From Actinomycetes bacterium (lineage in GTDB: Bacteria > Actinomycetota > CADDZG01 > JAHWKV01), in assembly GCA_029263035.1 (NCBI GenBank), contig JAJCYF010000035.1:1-18481 (forward strand): a stretch of DNA of 18,481 nucleotides. The letters are read 5' to 3'. Below are positions 6,465-12,871 of this stretch, piece by piece. A model generated the notes under the pieces. That model was not told the origin of the DNA, did no database searches, and saw nothing but the letters and a program-made list of their open reading frames with translations. The position numbers and the translations under genes were made by a program. Within the stretch, counting starts at the first letter, position 1. Each line of letters begins with the position of its first letter.

Positions 6465-7151
6465 ATGCCGGTAGAGGTAAATAGAACCGACGTCCTGAGG
6501 TTGATGGACGAGGGGGCGCAGCTTGTGGAGGTGCTCCCGCCCGCCGAGTATGACGATGAGCACCTGCCTGGAGCGGTCAGCATCCCGCTGAAGGAGCTGG
6601 ACGCTTCCAGTGCCGGCAGCCTCGACCCCGATGCTCCGGTGATCGCCTACTGCTTCGACTACCAGTGAGACATGAGCCCACGAGCCGCGTGGCGGCTCGA
6701 AACCCTAGGCTTCAAGGAGGTCTACGAGTATCGGGGGGGCAAGGCCGACTGGAGCGCAGCCGGGCTCCCGATGGAAGGAAAGCTGGCTGCGGCGCCGCGC
6801 CTGGGAAAGGTGGTCCGTAGGGACGTAACCCGTGCCGGCCTGGAAGATCCGGTCGGCGAGGTGGCAAAGCGGGCGACGGCCGATGGTTGGGACACCGCTC
6901 TTGTAGTGAACCGGGAGGGGATTCTGTTGGGCCGCCTCTACAAGACCCAGCTCGATGGCGATCCGAACGTTACGGCCGAGGCGGCTATGGAGAACGGACC
7001 GAGCACTTTCCGTCCTGATGTCTATGTCAGTCAGATGACGAGGCTAATGAGGGACAAAGATCTCGATACCGCTCCGGTGACAACCTCGGACGGGATGGTC
7101 CTGGGAATGGTATTGAGGGAGGATCTAGAAGCCTCAAGTACGACACCTTAA
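6465..7151 (+). CDS. Rhodanese-CBS fusion with in-frame TGA at codon 68; candidate selenoprotein
   Basis: ATG 6465 follows a clear GGGGGAGA ribosome binding site. Residues 1-105 are a rhodanese domain: LVEVLPPAEYDDEHLPGAVSIPL, then PVIAYCFDYQ with catalytic-type C63. The frame then meets TGA (6666-6668) and continues without a break as DMSPRAAWRLETLGF and EYRGGKADWSAAGLP, which is the second half of the same domain. Residues about 106-228 form a CBS pair. From memory, related actinobacterial proteins read YC-x-D-x-x-C-D-x-S-P-R-A-A, so the TGA stands where a Cys is usual, giving C63-x4-U68 if read as selenocysteine. A strong hairpin begins five bases after the TGA. No other stop or frameshift occurs in 229 codons. 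Alternatives are a recent Cys-to-stop mutation, a sequencing error, or two proteins with restart at ATG 6672. Rhodaneses move sulfur or handle persulfides; CBS pairs usually bind adenosyl ligands. Confidence 0.72.
6674..6698 (+). promoter_or_regulatory. Candidate bacterial SECIS hairpin after the in-frame TGA
   Basis: The hairpin lies inside the coding sequence. GAGC (6674-6677) pairs with GCTC (6695-6698), and CCACG (6678-6682) pairs with CGTGG (6688-6692), with a 2-base bulge (6693-6694) on the 3' side and the loop AGCCG (6683-6687). The second loop base is G, 16 bases after the TGA. Bacterial SECIS elements have a stem directly downstream of the UGA and a G in the first two loop bases, so the fit is good though the spacing is at the short end. 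GC-rich coding DNA folds easily by chance, so this supports but does not prove recoding. Confidence 0.5.
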
Positions 7152-7283
7152 ACGCGGTGGGGGAGCAGGGTCTGCTGGGGCCCGGCCGGATGGATAGGGA
7201 TTTCAACAACGGGGTTGGTCGGAAGCGTGATTTGCGGAAAGCCTCATCCAGGCACGCAACCCGAAGGCCAACAAGGACGAAAT

Positions 7284-7568
7284 ATGACGGGCGGCGCAAG
7301 GCAAGTGGGTAGCGACTTGCCGGAAAGGGTTGAGCTTCGGTGGTCAACTCGTCGGGAGGCCTTAAGGGTCTGCCTGCATCGGCCTCATTTGTTGAGCACC
7401 GTGCGGATTGCCCTCCTCGTCGGAACCATCCTGTTCGTCGTCAATCACCTCGATGTCGTTCTGGCCGGAAAGGCTACGACCGGTCTGTGGATCAAGGTTG
7501 GCCTGACCTATCTCGTCCCGTTTTGCGTATCGAACTGGGGAATCCTCGTCGCCACCAGGCGTCGGTAG
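7284..7568 (+). CDS. NrtS-like small membrane protein (putative nitrate/nitrite transport)
   Basis: The product has 94 residues from ATG 7284, chosen because AAGGACG lies just upstream; an earlier in-frame start at 7215 adds residues with no family likeness. Two hydrophobic helices are visible (STVRIALLVGTILFVVNHLD and IKVGLTYLVPFCVSNWGIL), with the NH-D and the LTYLVPFCVS pattern typical of the NrtS family, small proteins linked to nitrate or nitrite transport. They are thought to work as oligomers because each has only two helices. Here no nitrate-assimilation genes are adjacent, so the substrate is inferred from family only. It lies 132 bp after the rhodanese-CBS gene and 79 bp before the GH15 gene. 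Confidence 0.65.
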   Translation: MTGGARQVGSDLPERVELRWSTRREALRVCLHRPHLLSTVRIALLVGTILFVVNHLDVVLAGKATTGLWIKVGLTYLVPFCVSNWGILVATRRR

Positions 7569-7626
7569 TGCCCGGTCTTCTTTCTGATTCCCACCCGGGC
7601 GCGTCGGGTGATGTCGTGTCGAACAT

Positions 7627-7645
7627 GCTCCTCCCGTCGAGGAGC
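7627..7645 (+). promoter_or_regulatory. Hairpin that covers the ribosome binding site of the GH15 gene
   Basis: GCTCCTC (7627-7633) and GAGGAGC (7639-7645) form a perfect 7-bp stem with a 5-base loop. The 3' arm contains GAGGAG, the only good ribosome binding site for ATG 7648. When folded, the site would be hidden. This could dampen translation or couple it to a temperature, ligand or protein signal; which one is unknown. Confidence 0.45.
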
Positions 7646-7647
7646 CT

Positions 7648-9480
7648 ATGAAACCGGAACGGTCCGATTACGAGCCGATCGGCTCGTACGCTCTTATCTC
7701 CGACTCCCAGGGCTCGGCTTTGGTCTCCAGGAGCGGCTCCATTGACTGGGCGTGTCTGCCCCGGTTCGACTCCGGATCTATTTTCTGCCGGCTGCTCGAT
7801 GGCCGTGGGGGTGAGTGGACAATTACACCGGCTGGACGCTTTAGGTCGTCCCGCTGCTACCTGGACGGCACCATGGTGCTGCAGACAACCTTCGTCACAT
7901 CGACCGGGTCGGTATCGCTCACCGACGCCATGCCCTTCGAACCCGGTGAGCAGGGGCATGAGATAGGGGCTTCATCGCCGCACGCCATCGTGCGGGTTGT
8001 CGAAGGGCTGACCGGAGATGTCGAGCTGGTCCTGCAGCTCTCTCCCCGTCCCGAGTACGGTCTCACCGTTCCCGACTTTGCTTCCCACGGTCAGGGCTGG
8101 CGCACCTCCGGAGGTCCACAAACCTGTATCGTCTCCTCCGCGGTGCGGTTGGATCCAGGTCCGGGCTCCGTCCGGGGGCGCTTTACCATCGCTGCGGGCG
8201 AGCGGCTGGCGTTCGCGGTGAGGGTCTGCTCGCCCTGGCGCGACATCCCACAGCCATGGTCGCAGGACGAGATCTTCGCCCTCTTGCACTCCACCGTCTC
8301 CTCATGGCGCTCCTGGTCTCAAATTCACGAGGGCTACGAGGGGGCTTATCAGGAGCTTGTCCGCCACAGCGGCCGGGTGCTTCAGGCCCTTACCTACGCG
8401 CCGACCGGCGCTATCGTGGCTGCGCCCACAACCTCACTGCCCGAGGTTGTGGGAGGAGTCCGGAACTGGGACTACCGGTTCTCGTGGGTTCGGGACGCGT
8501 CGCTTACTATCGAGGCGCTCTGGGTGGCGGCCTGCCCGGACGAGTCGCGGAAGTTCTTCGACTTCTTCGCAACCGCTGCCGGTGCGCTTGGAGGTGAAGG
8601 AAGCTCCCTACAGATCCTGTACGGAGTCGAAGGAGAGCGGCGGGTTCCAGAAGCCGAGCTCAACCATCTGGGGGGTTATCGTGCCAGCCGCCCGGTGCGC
8701 GTTGGGAACGACGCGTGGTACCAGCTTCAGCTCGACGTCTACGGCGAGCTGCTGAGCGCCGCCTGCTTGTTGGCCGACCGGGTCGGCGACTTCGGCTCTT
8801 CGACCTCGAGCTTTCTCGCCGGTCTCGCCGACGAAGCCGCGGCGAAGTGGCAAGATCCCGATCAGGGCATCTGGGAGGTGCGGGGAGGCCCTCGTCACTT
8901 TTTGTACTCAAAGCTCATGTGCTGGGTGGCACTCGACCGGGCGGTTCGGCTGGCTCCCCGGCTGGATGCGTTGGAGAGGGTGGCCGGATGGGAAGCGTCT
9001 CGTGACGAGATCAAGGCAGCCATCCTGGCGAAGGGTTGGAGCGACCGGGCGGGCGCCTACACCCAGTCGTTCGGCTCGGACGATCTTGATGCTTCGGTCC
9101 TCATGATTCCTCTGGTCCAATTCCTCCCGGCCGAGGATCCGAGAATGCTGGCGACGATAGAGGCAGTCCGGCAGCGCCTTACCGACGAACGGGGTTTTGT
9201 GTTTCGGTACCGGCGCGAAGACGGCCTGCCGGGAAAAGAGGGCACCTTCACCATCTGTACCTTCTGGCTCGTGCAGTGCCTGGCGCTGCTCGGTCGCACC
9301 CCCGAGGCCCGGACGTTGTTCGAGCGTGTCGTGGGTCACACCAACGACATCGGTTTACTGGCCGAACAAATCGAGCCAGAATCCGGGGAACTGCTGGGGA
9401 ACTTCCCCCAGGCCTTCACTCATATTGGTCTGATCAACGCCGCATGGGCAATCACAGAGGCCGAAGCCAGAGCGGAATAG
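7648..9480 (+). CDS. GH15-family glycosidase (glucoamylase/trehalase type)
   Basis: The product has 610 residues, normal for the bacterial GH15 group that includes actinobacterial trehalases. The N-terminal part begins PIGSYALISDSQGSALVSRSGSIDWACLPRFDS, typical of this group, and forms the beta domain (to about 225). The (alpha/alpha)6 barrel carries RNWDYRFSWVRDAS (about 272-285), DQGIWEVRG with the likely general acid E410, and GLLAEQIEPESGELLGNFPQAF with the likely general base E573. It hydrolyses alpha-glucosidic bonds: glucan ends or trehalose. Sequence alone does not separate these, though the lack of a signal peptide means it is cytoplasmic and suits trehalose or storage-glucan turnover. 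Starch-binding domains are absent. ATG 7648 has GAGGAG just before it, inside a hairpin. An ECF sigma gene follows 42 bp downstream. Confidence 0.93.
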   Translation: MKPERSDYEPIGSYALISDSQGSALVSRSGSIDWACLPRFDSGSIFCRLLDGRGGEWTITPAGRFRSSRCYLDGTMVLQTTFVTSTGSVSLTDAMPFEPGEQGHEIGASSPHAIVRVVEGLTGDVELVLQLSPRPEYGLTVPDFASHGQGWRTSGGPQTCIVSSAVRLDPGPGSVRGRFTIAAGERLAFAVRVCSPWRDIPQPWSQDEIFALLHSTVSSWRSWSQIHEGYEGAYQELVRHSGRVLQALTYAPTGAIVAAPTTSLPEVVGGVRNWDYRFSWVRDASLTIEALWVAACPDESRKFFDFFATAAGALGGEGSSLQILYGVEGERRVPEAELNHLGGYRASRPVRVGNDAWYQLQLDVYGELLSAACLLADRVGDFGSSTSSFLAGLADEAAAKWQDPDQGIWEVRGGPRHFLYSKLMCWVALDRAVRLAPRLDALERVAGWEASRDEIKAAILAKGWSDRAGAYTQSFGSDDLDASVLMIPLVQFLPAEDPRMLATIEAVRQRLTDERGFVFRYRREDGLPGKEGTFTICTFWLVQCLALLGRTPEARTLFERVVGHTNDIGLLAEQIEPESGELLGNFPQAFTHIGLINAAWAITEAEARAE

Positions 9481-9522
9481 CAAGGTTGGCTAGCGGGTTT
9501 CCAGCACGTGTCCCGAGGTGAG

Positions 9523-10074
9523 ATGACAATCAATCAAGAGCGAGATCGAGTTGCGGCACTCGAGCAGTACGTGCTTCCACAGCTGGACGTTTTGTTGCGG
9601 GTTGCACTGGCGCTCACTCGCAACCACGCCGATGCCGAGGATCTGGTGCAGGACACGATGCTACGGGCCTACCGCAGCATCGACCGGTTTGACGGCCGGT
9701 ATCCGAGGGCCTGGTTGCTCACGATCTTGCGGCATGCGCACATCAACCGGAACCGTCGCCAGCGGCCGGCCCTGTTGGCCGACCAGGACGCAGCTCACCG
9801 CCAACTGGCGGCGACCTCCGACGGCTCGGACGATCCGGAGAGCCTGGTTGTGGACCGCAAATTCGACGGGGCGGTGGCGGAGGCATTCTACGCCCTGCCC
9901 GAGAGCTCCCGTCGGGTGGTGGAGTTGGTCGATATCAATGGACTCGGTTATCAGGAGGCTGCTACCGTCCTGTCGATTCCGATCGGCACCGTGATGAGCA
10001 GGTTGCACCGGGCGAGGGCAAGGATGAGGAAGCAGTTGTTCGACGACGGTTTCACCCGGAAGGGGAGACGATGA
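9523..10074 (+). CDS. ECF-family RNA polymerase sigma factor (second copy)
   Basis: The product has 183 residues. Region 2 reads HADAEDLVQDTMLRAYRSIDRFDG, followed by PRAWLLTILRHAHINRNRR. Region 4 is FYALPESSRRVVELVDINGLGYQEAATVLSIPIGTVMSRLHRARARMRKQL with a complete helix-turn-helix. The ATG at 9523 has GAGGTGAG directly upstream; the in-frame GTG at 9508 has none, so I prefer the ATG. It shares only the general family pattern with the sigma factor at 5341-5868, so it is unlikely to be a recent duplicate. The stop overlaps the next start by ATGA (10071-10074), coupling it to the small zinc-finger anti-sigma gene. Confidence 0.92.
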   Translation: MTINQERDRVAALEQYVLPQLDVLLRVALALTRNHADAEDLVQDTMLRAYRSIDRFDGRYPRAWLLTILRHAHINRNRRQRPALLADQDAAHRQLAATSDGSDDPESLVVDRKFDGAVAEAFYALPESSRRVVELVDINGLGYQEAATVLSIPIGTVMSRLHRARARMRKQLFDDGFTRKGRR

Positions 10075-10355
10075 AGGCTCTTATGCGAATGGTGCGATCG
10101 ACAGACGATATGGCGAGCTGCATCGAGGTACTTCGCAATCTGGACGCCTACCTCGACCAAGAGATCCCGGATCAGCGCGCTGCCCGCAGGATCGCCTCTC
10201 ACCTGGAGGTCTGCCGCCGTTGCGGCATGAGGGCCGAGACGATCACCGAGCTCAAGGCCAGCCTCCGGCGGCTTGCTCCGACGGTTGATGCCGGCGCCTT
10301 GGATCGTCTCCGGCACTTCGCCCGCACTCTTGAGGAACAGGGAAACGATCGCTAG
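10071..10355 (+). CDS. Small soluble zinc-finger anti-sigma factor
   Basis: The product has 94 residues. It carries H44-x3-C48-x2-C51 (SHLEVCRRCG), the zinc-finger anti-sigma motif, with an upstream helix NLDAYLDQEIPDQRAARRIASHL. No membrane helix is present, so unlike the other anti-sigma factor in this window it is cytoplasmic. Soluble members of this group, such as RsrA, can release their sigma factor when zinc-bound cysteines oxidise; this one has a further C17, so redox sensing is possible but unproven. It overlaps the sigma gene by four bases. The next gene, a disulfide oxidoreductase-type flavoprotein, starts 85 bp downstream. Confidence 0.82.
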   Translation: MKALMRMVRSTDDMASCIEVLRNLDAYLDQEIPDQRAARRIASHLEVCRRCGMRAETITELKASLRRLAPTVDAGALDRLRHFARTLEEQGNDR

Positions 10356-10440
10356 TCCATCATCCGGCCATCCCGATCCGTCTTCCCGGATAATGCAACC
10401 CTCCAAGCGTCGCCGACCGCGAAGGGACGGCTAGAGCGAT

Positions 10441-11829
10441 ATGGCATACGACCTGATTGTTATCGGCGCGGGAGCTGCCGGGGAGGCGGCCGCCACACTC
10501 GGGGCAGAGCTGGGGGCCAGTGTCGCCGTGATAGAGCGGGACTTAATCGGCGGAGAATGCGCATTCTGGGCCTGCATGCCGTCCAAGGTCCTGCTCGATT
10601 CGGCCCACCGGCGGGCTACAGATGGCGCCTACTCCTGGCGGCGGGCATCCGCTCGCCGTGACTGGATGATCACCCGGGAGGGAACCCAGCACCCATCCGA
10701 CGCCAATCACGTTCGCTGGCTGGAAGGACTGGGCGCTAAGGTGGTCCGGGGCCGGGCTCGCATAACCGCCCCCGGCAGGGTTGGCGTGGAATTCAACGGA
10801 TCCCGAAGGCAGGAGCTTGAAGCTCGCAACCTGATCGTGGCTATCGGGTCGACTCCCTCCATTCCGAAGGTAGAGGGTCTGATGGAGGCGGGATTTTGGA
10901 CCCACCGCGACGCGACCTCCACGCGGGAGCTCCCGGCAAGCGTCGTCATCCTTGGAGCCGGGCCGGTTGGTGTCGAGCTCGCACAGATATACGTCCGGTT
11001 TGGCGTGGCGGTGGTGCTGGTGCAGTCGGGTGACCGAATCCTCAGTGACGACCATCCGAGAAGCTCGGAGATCATCCGCCAGCAGCTTGTTGAGGAAGGG
11101 GTGGAGATTCGCGCCGGCGTCAAAGCGACCCGGGTGGATCGTGGGGGCTTGGGACGAAGAGTCGAGCTCTCCGACGGTTCAACCGTGGAGGGGGAAGTGC
11201 TCATCGTGGCTACCGGTCGGCGTCCGGCTGATCTGCGAAAGCTTGGCGTCGAGTCGGCGGGCGTTGCTCTGGACCGAGAAGGACGGCCGACGCTCGACCA
11301 CCAGATGAAGGCCGGCGAGGGCCTTTATGTAGCGGGTGATGCCGCAGGCGGACTGCAGTTCACCCACCTCGCCGACTACCAGGGCCGGGTGGCCGCCCGG
11401 GCGGCTTTGGGCCTTCCCGCTCGTGCCGACCTGAGCTCCATCCCACGAACGACGCTGACTTATCCGGAGAGCGCGGCAGTCGGACTGAGTCTGCAGGAGG
11501 CCCAAGCGGCCGGTGTCGACGCGTTTGAGGTCACCCAGGACTTCGCGGCGACCGCGCGTGGTCAGACCATCGAGCCGATTCGCCGCTCCGCCGACGCGAT
11601 CCTCGAAGGGACCCGAGGTCATCTGACGGCAGTGATCGACCGGGAGCGAGGAGTCCTTGCCGGCGCTTTCGCAGCTTGTCCGGCGGCGGGAGAGCTTATC
11701 CACGAGGCAGTATTGGCAATGATGCTGTCCGCTCCAGTGGTGGTGCTTGCCGACACAATTCACGCCTTTCCGACCGGTGCCCGCGCCTTTGGCAATCTCA
11801 TGGCCGAGGCCGCAAAGCAGTTGCAGTGA
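10441..11829 (+). CDS. Mercuric-reductase-like pyridine nucleotide-disulfide oxidoreductase
   Basis: The product has 462 residues in the FAD/NAD(P)-linked reductase family (mercuric reductase, dihydrolipoamide dehydrogenase). FAD binding: IGAGAAG at 8-14. The redox-active pair is C40/C45 in GGECAFWACMPSK. NAD(P) binding: ILGAGPVGVELA at 170-181. ATGRRP at 258-262 and YVAGDAAGG at 296-304 complete the FAD site. The C-terminal dimer domain reads IHAFPTGARAF where classic members have H-x-H-P-T-x-x-E, so the usual second His and the Glu of the proton-relay dyad are not there. No N-terminal HMA metal-binding domain and no C-terminal vicinal Cys pair of mercuric reductase are present. It is therefore a disulfide or quinone-type reductase of unknown substrate. 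Its 3' end overlaps the convergent MerR gene by 32 bp. Confidence 0.87.
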   Translation: MAYDLIVIGAGAAGEAAATLGAELGASVAVIERDLIGGECAFWACMPSKVLLDSAHRRATDGAYSWRRASARRDWMITREGTQHPSDANHVRWLEGLGAKVVRGRARITAPGRVGVEFNGSRRQELEARNLIVAIGSTPSIPKVEGLMEAGFWTHRDATSTRELPASVVILGAGPVGVELAQIYVRFGVAVVLVQSGDRILSDDHPRSSEIIRQQLVEEGVEIRAGVKATRVDRGGLGRRVELSDGSTVEGEVLIVATGRRPADLRKLGVESAGVALDREGRPTLDHQMKAGEGLYVAGDAAGGLQFTHLADYQGRVAARAALGLPARADLSSIPRTTLTYPESAAVGLSLQEAQAAGVDAFEVTQDFAATARGQTIEPIRRSADAILEGTRGHLTAVIDRERGVLAGAFAACPAAGELIHEAVLAMMLSAPVVVLADTIHAFPTGARAFGNLMAEAAKQLQ

Positions 11830-12283
11830 TACCGGACCTTCCCTCGGTCATCACGTGACCCACCCCGAACCAGGCTTTGGACGCCTCGGGGATTGCAATG
11901 AGGTGGCATACAGACGATGCACTGCACTCCTGCGGATCAAGAGTCCGGGCCCGTGCCAGCAGCTCTGCCACTTCACGCCGCGCAACCTGTAGATCCTTCA
12001 TTCGAAGATCGATTTCGTCCAGGCGCCGGCCGAGCAGGTGCTCGACGTGATGACACGGGGTTATTCCCTCGGATCGCAGCCGAATGATTCCGCCGATCAC
12101 CTGCAGAGATAGCCCGACCGACTGCGCCGCAACGATAAATCGCACCTGCTCGATGGTGCTCTCCGGGTAGTCACGATAACCAGAACCGGTACGGGGAGGC
12201 GCCGGAACGACGCCTGCCTGCTCCCAGTAGCGCAAGGTCTTGATCGACACTCCGGTTGCGGCTGCAACCTCCCCGATTCGCAT
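11798..12283 (-). CDS. MerR-family metal/thiol-responsive regulator
   Basis: The product has 161 residues. The winged-helix N-terminus is classic: RIGEVAAATGVSIKTLRYWEQAGVV then YRDYP. A long dimerisation helix runs about 78-112. Cysteines at C77, C120 and C126 (TPCHHV and QECSASSVCHLI) sit where mercury- and zinc-responsive MerR members bind metal, with C-x5-C in place of the usual longer loop. HH follows C77, so a thiophilic or zinc-like metal is likely. The last 16 or so residues (TEGRSGITATALRPRP) look non-conserved and overlap the convergent flavoprotein gene. It is divergent from the thioredoxin-fold gene at 12338, whose promoter has a MerR-type 20-bp spacer. That is strong contextual support for it as the direct regulator. 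Confidence 0.9.
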   Translation of the reverse strand: MRIGEVAAATGVSIKTLRYWEQAGVVPAPPRTGSGYRDYPESTIEQVRFIVAAQSVGLSLQVIGGIIRLRSEGITPCHHVEHLLGRRLDEIDLRMKDLQVARREVAELLARARTLDPQECSASSVCHLIAIPEASKAWFGVGHVMTEGRSGITATALRPRP

Positions 12284-12299
12284 CCTTGAAACTTAGCAC

Positions 12300-12331
12300 T
12301 TGACCCTCCAGTCGGGGGGAGGCTTTAAGCT
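12300..12331 (+). promoter_or_regulatory. MerR-type promoter with operator dyad inside a 20-bp spacer
   Basis: The -35 box TTGACC (12300-12305) and -10 box TAAGCT (12326-12331) are separated by 20 bp, the over-long spacer typical of MerR-controlled promoters. Inside lies the dyad CCCTCC (12304-12309) and GGGAGG (12317-12322), 7 bases apart. The -10 ends six bases before ATG 12338, so the transcript should start at or next to the ATG, giving a leaderless mRNA. No ribosome binding site is visible there. Confidence 0.8.
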
Positions 12332-12337
12332 CAGTCC

Positions 12338-12658
12338 ATGGAAGTGGTCGTGCTCTATCTCGAGGGATGCCCCAACCGGGAACTGGCAGAATCAAGGGCC
12401 CGGCTTGCCTTCGAACGGGTCGGAGCCTCCGGAGAAGTCCGCTCACAAAGGATTGAATCCGCGGCCGACGCCGATCTGCTCGGCTTTCGGGGATCTCCGA
12501 CCGTTCTTTTGGACGGCGTGGACATATTCGTGGAAGAGTCGAGCCCGTACGGATTCGCCTGCAGGCTCTACCGAACCGAAAACGGGCTCGAAGGCTCACC
12601 GTCACTGGACGATCTCATCGGGGCGATTGCCCGATTCGGAGAGGGTCGCCTAGGGTGA
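12338..12658 (+). CDS. Small thioredoxin-fold protein of a MerR-linked family
   Basis: The product has 106 residues. The N-terminus reads VVVLYLEGCPN with C11 at the end of the first strand, the position of the first active-site Cys in thioredoxin-like proteins. RGSPTVLLDGVDIF (about 51-64) holds the cis-proline (SP) and strands 3-4. The end YGFACRLYRTENGLEGSPS contains C75. Proteins with this GCPN and CRLYRT pattern occur beside MerR regulators and are sometimes labelled alkylmercury-lyase-like, but no MerB catalytic domain is visible, so I do not use that name. It probably binds or reduces a metal or thiol. It is read from the MerR-type promoter directly upstream, probably leaderless. It is monocistronic as far as the window shows. 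Confidence 0.75.
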   Translation: MEVVVLYLEGCPNRELAESRARLAFERVGASGEVRSQRIESAADADLLGFRGSPTVLLDGVDIFVEESSPYGFACRLYRTENGLEGSPSLDDLIGAIARFGEGRLG

Positions 12659-12871
12659 TTCCCGGACCAGCGAGGCCTACTGGTACCCGGACAGTTTCTT
12701 GGCGAGCTTGAGGTCCTTGAGCTCCACTGCGCTCGCGGCGTCCAACTCGAGGGGGTGGTGGAGGCTCGATGTCGGGCCTTTCTTACTGCTTCCCAGGCAC
12801 TGCGCCGGGCAGCGTGGTAAAGGCGGGTGGATGCGGCCTGGTCCGGGGATGCCGGATCCCGGCTCTAGTTT
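12659..12871. other. Short gene-free stretch between convergent units
   Basis: About 213 bp separate the thioredoxin-fold stop from the end of the Tad-operon regulator. On the minus strand a short frame ending LKDLKLAKKLSGYQ (stop at 12677-12679) has a protein-like look but no usable start or ribosome binding site. A small GC hairpin (12851-12863, GCCGG and CCGGC) lies nine bases after the regulator stop on the minus strand but has no T-run. I see no gene here that I can support. Confidence 0.5.

Noticed and set aside
6672..7151. Separate gene starting at ATG right after the TGA
   Set aside because: It would begin in the middle of a rhodanese domain, directly after the active-site loop, and has no ribosome binding site of its own. 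The continuous domain across the TGA explains the sequence better. Restart at this ATG remains a fallback.
10441..11829. Naming the flavoprotein merA
   Set aside because: The mercuric-reductase HMA domain and C-terminal vicinal cysteines are absent, so the name would overstate the evidence despite the neighbouring MerR gene.
12677..12790. Minus-strand remnant ending in LKDLKLAKKLSGYQ
   Set aside because: It has a coding-like end, but no ATG or GTG with a ribosome binding site, and the sequence before it is low-complexity Pro/His-rich. I could not call it a gene or a pseudogene of anything.
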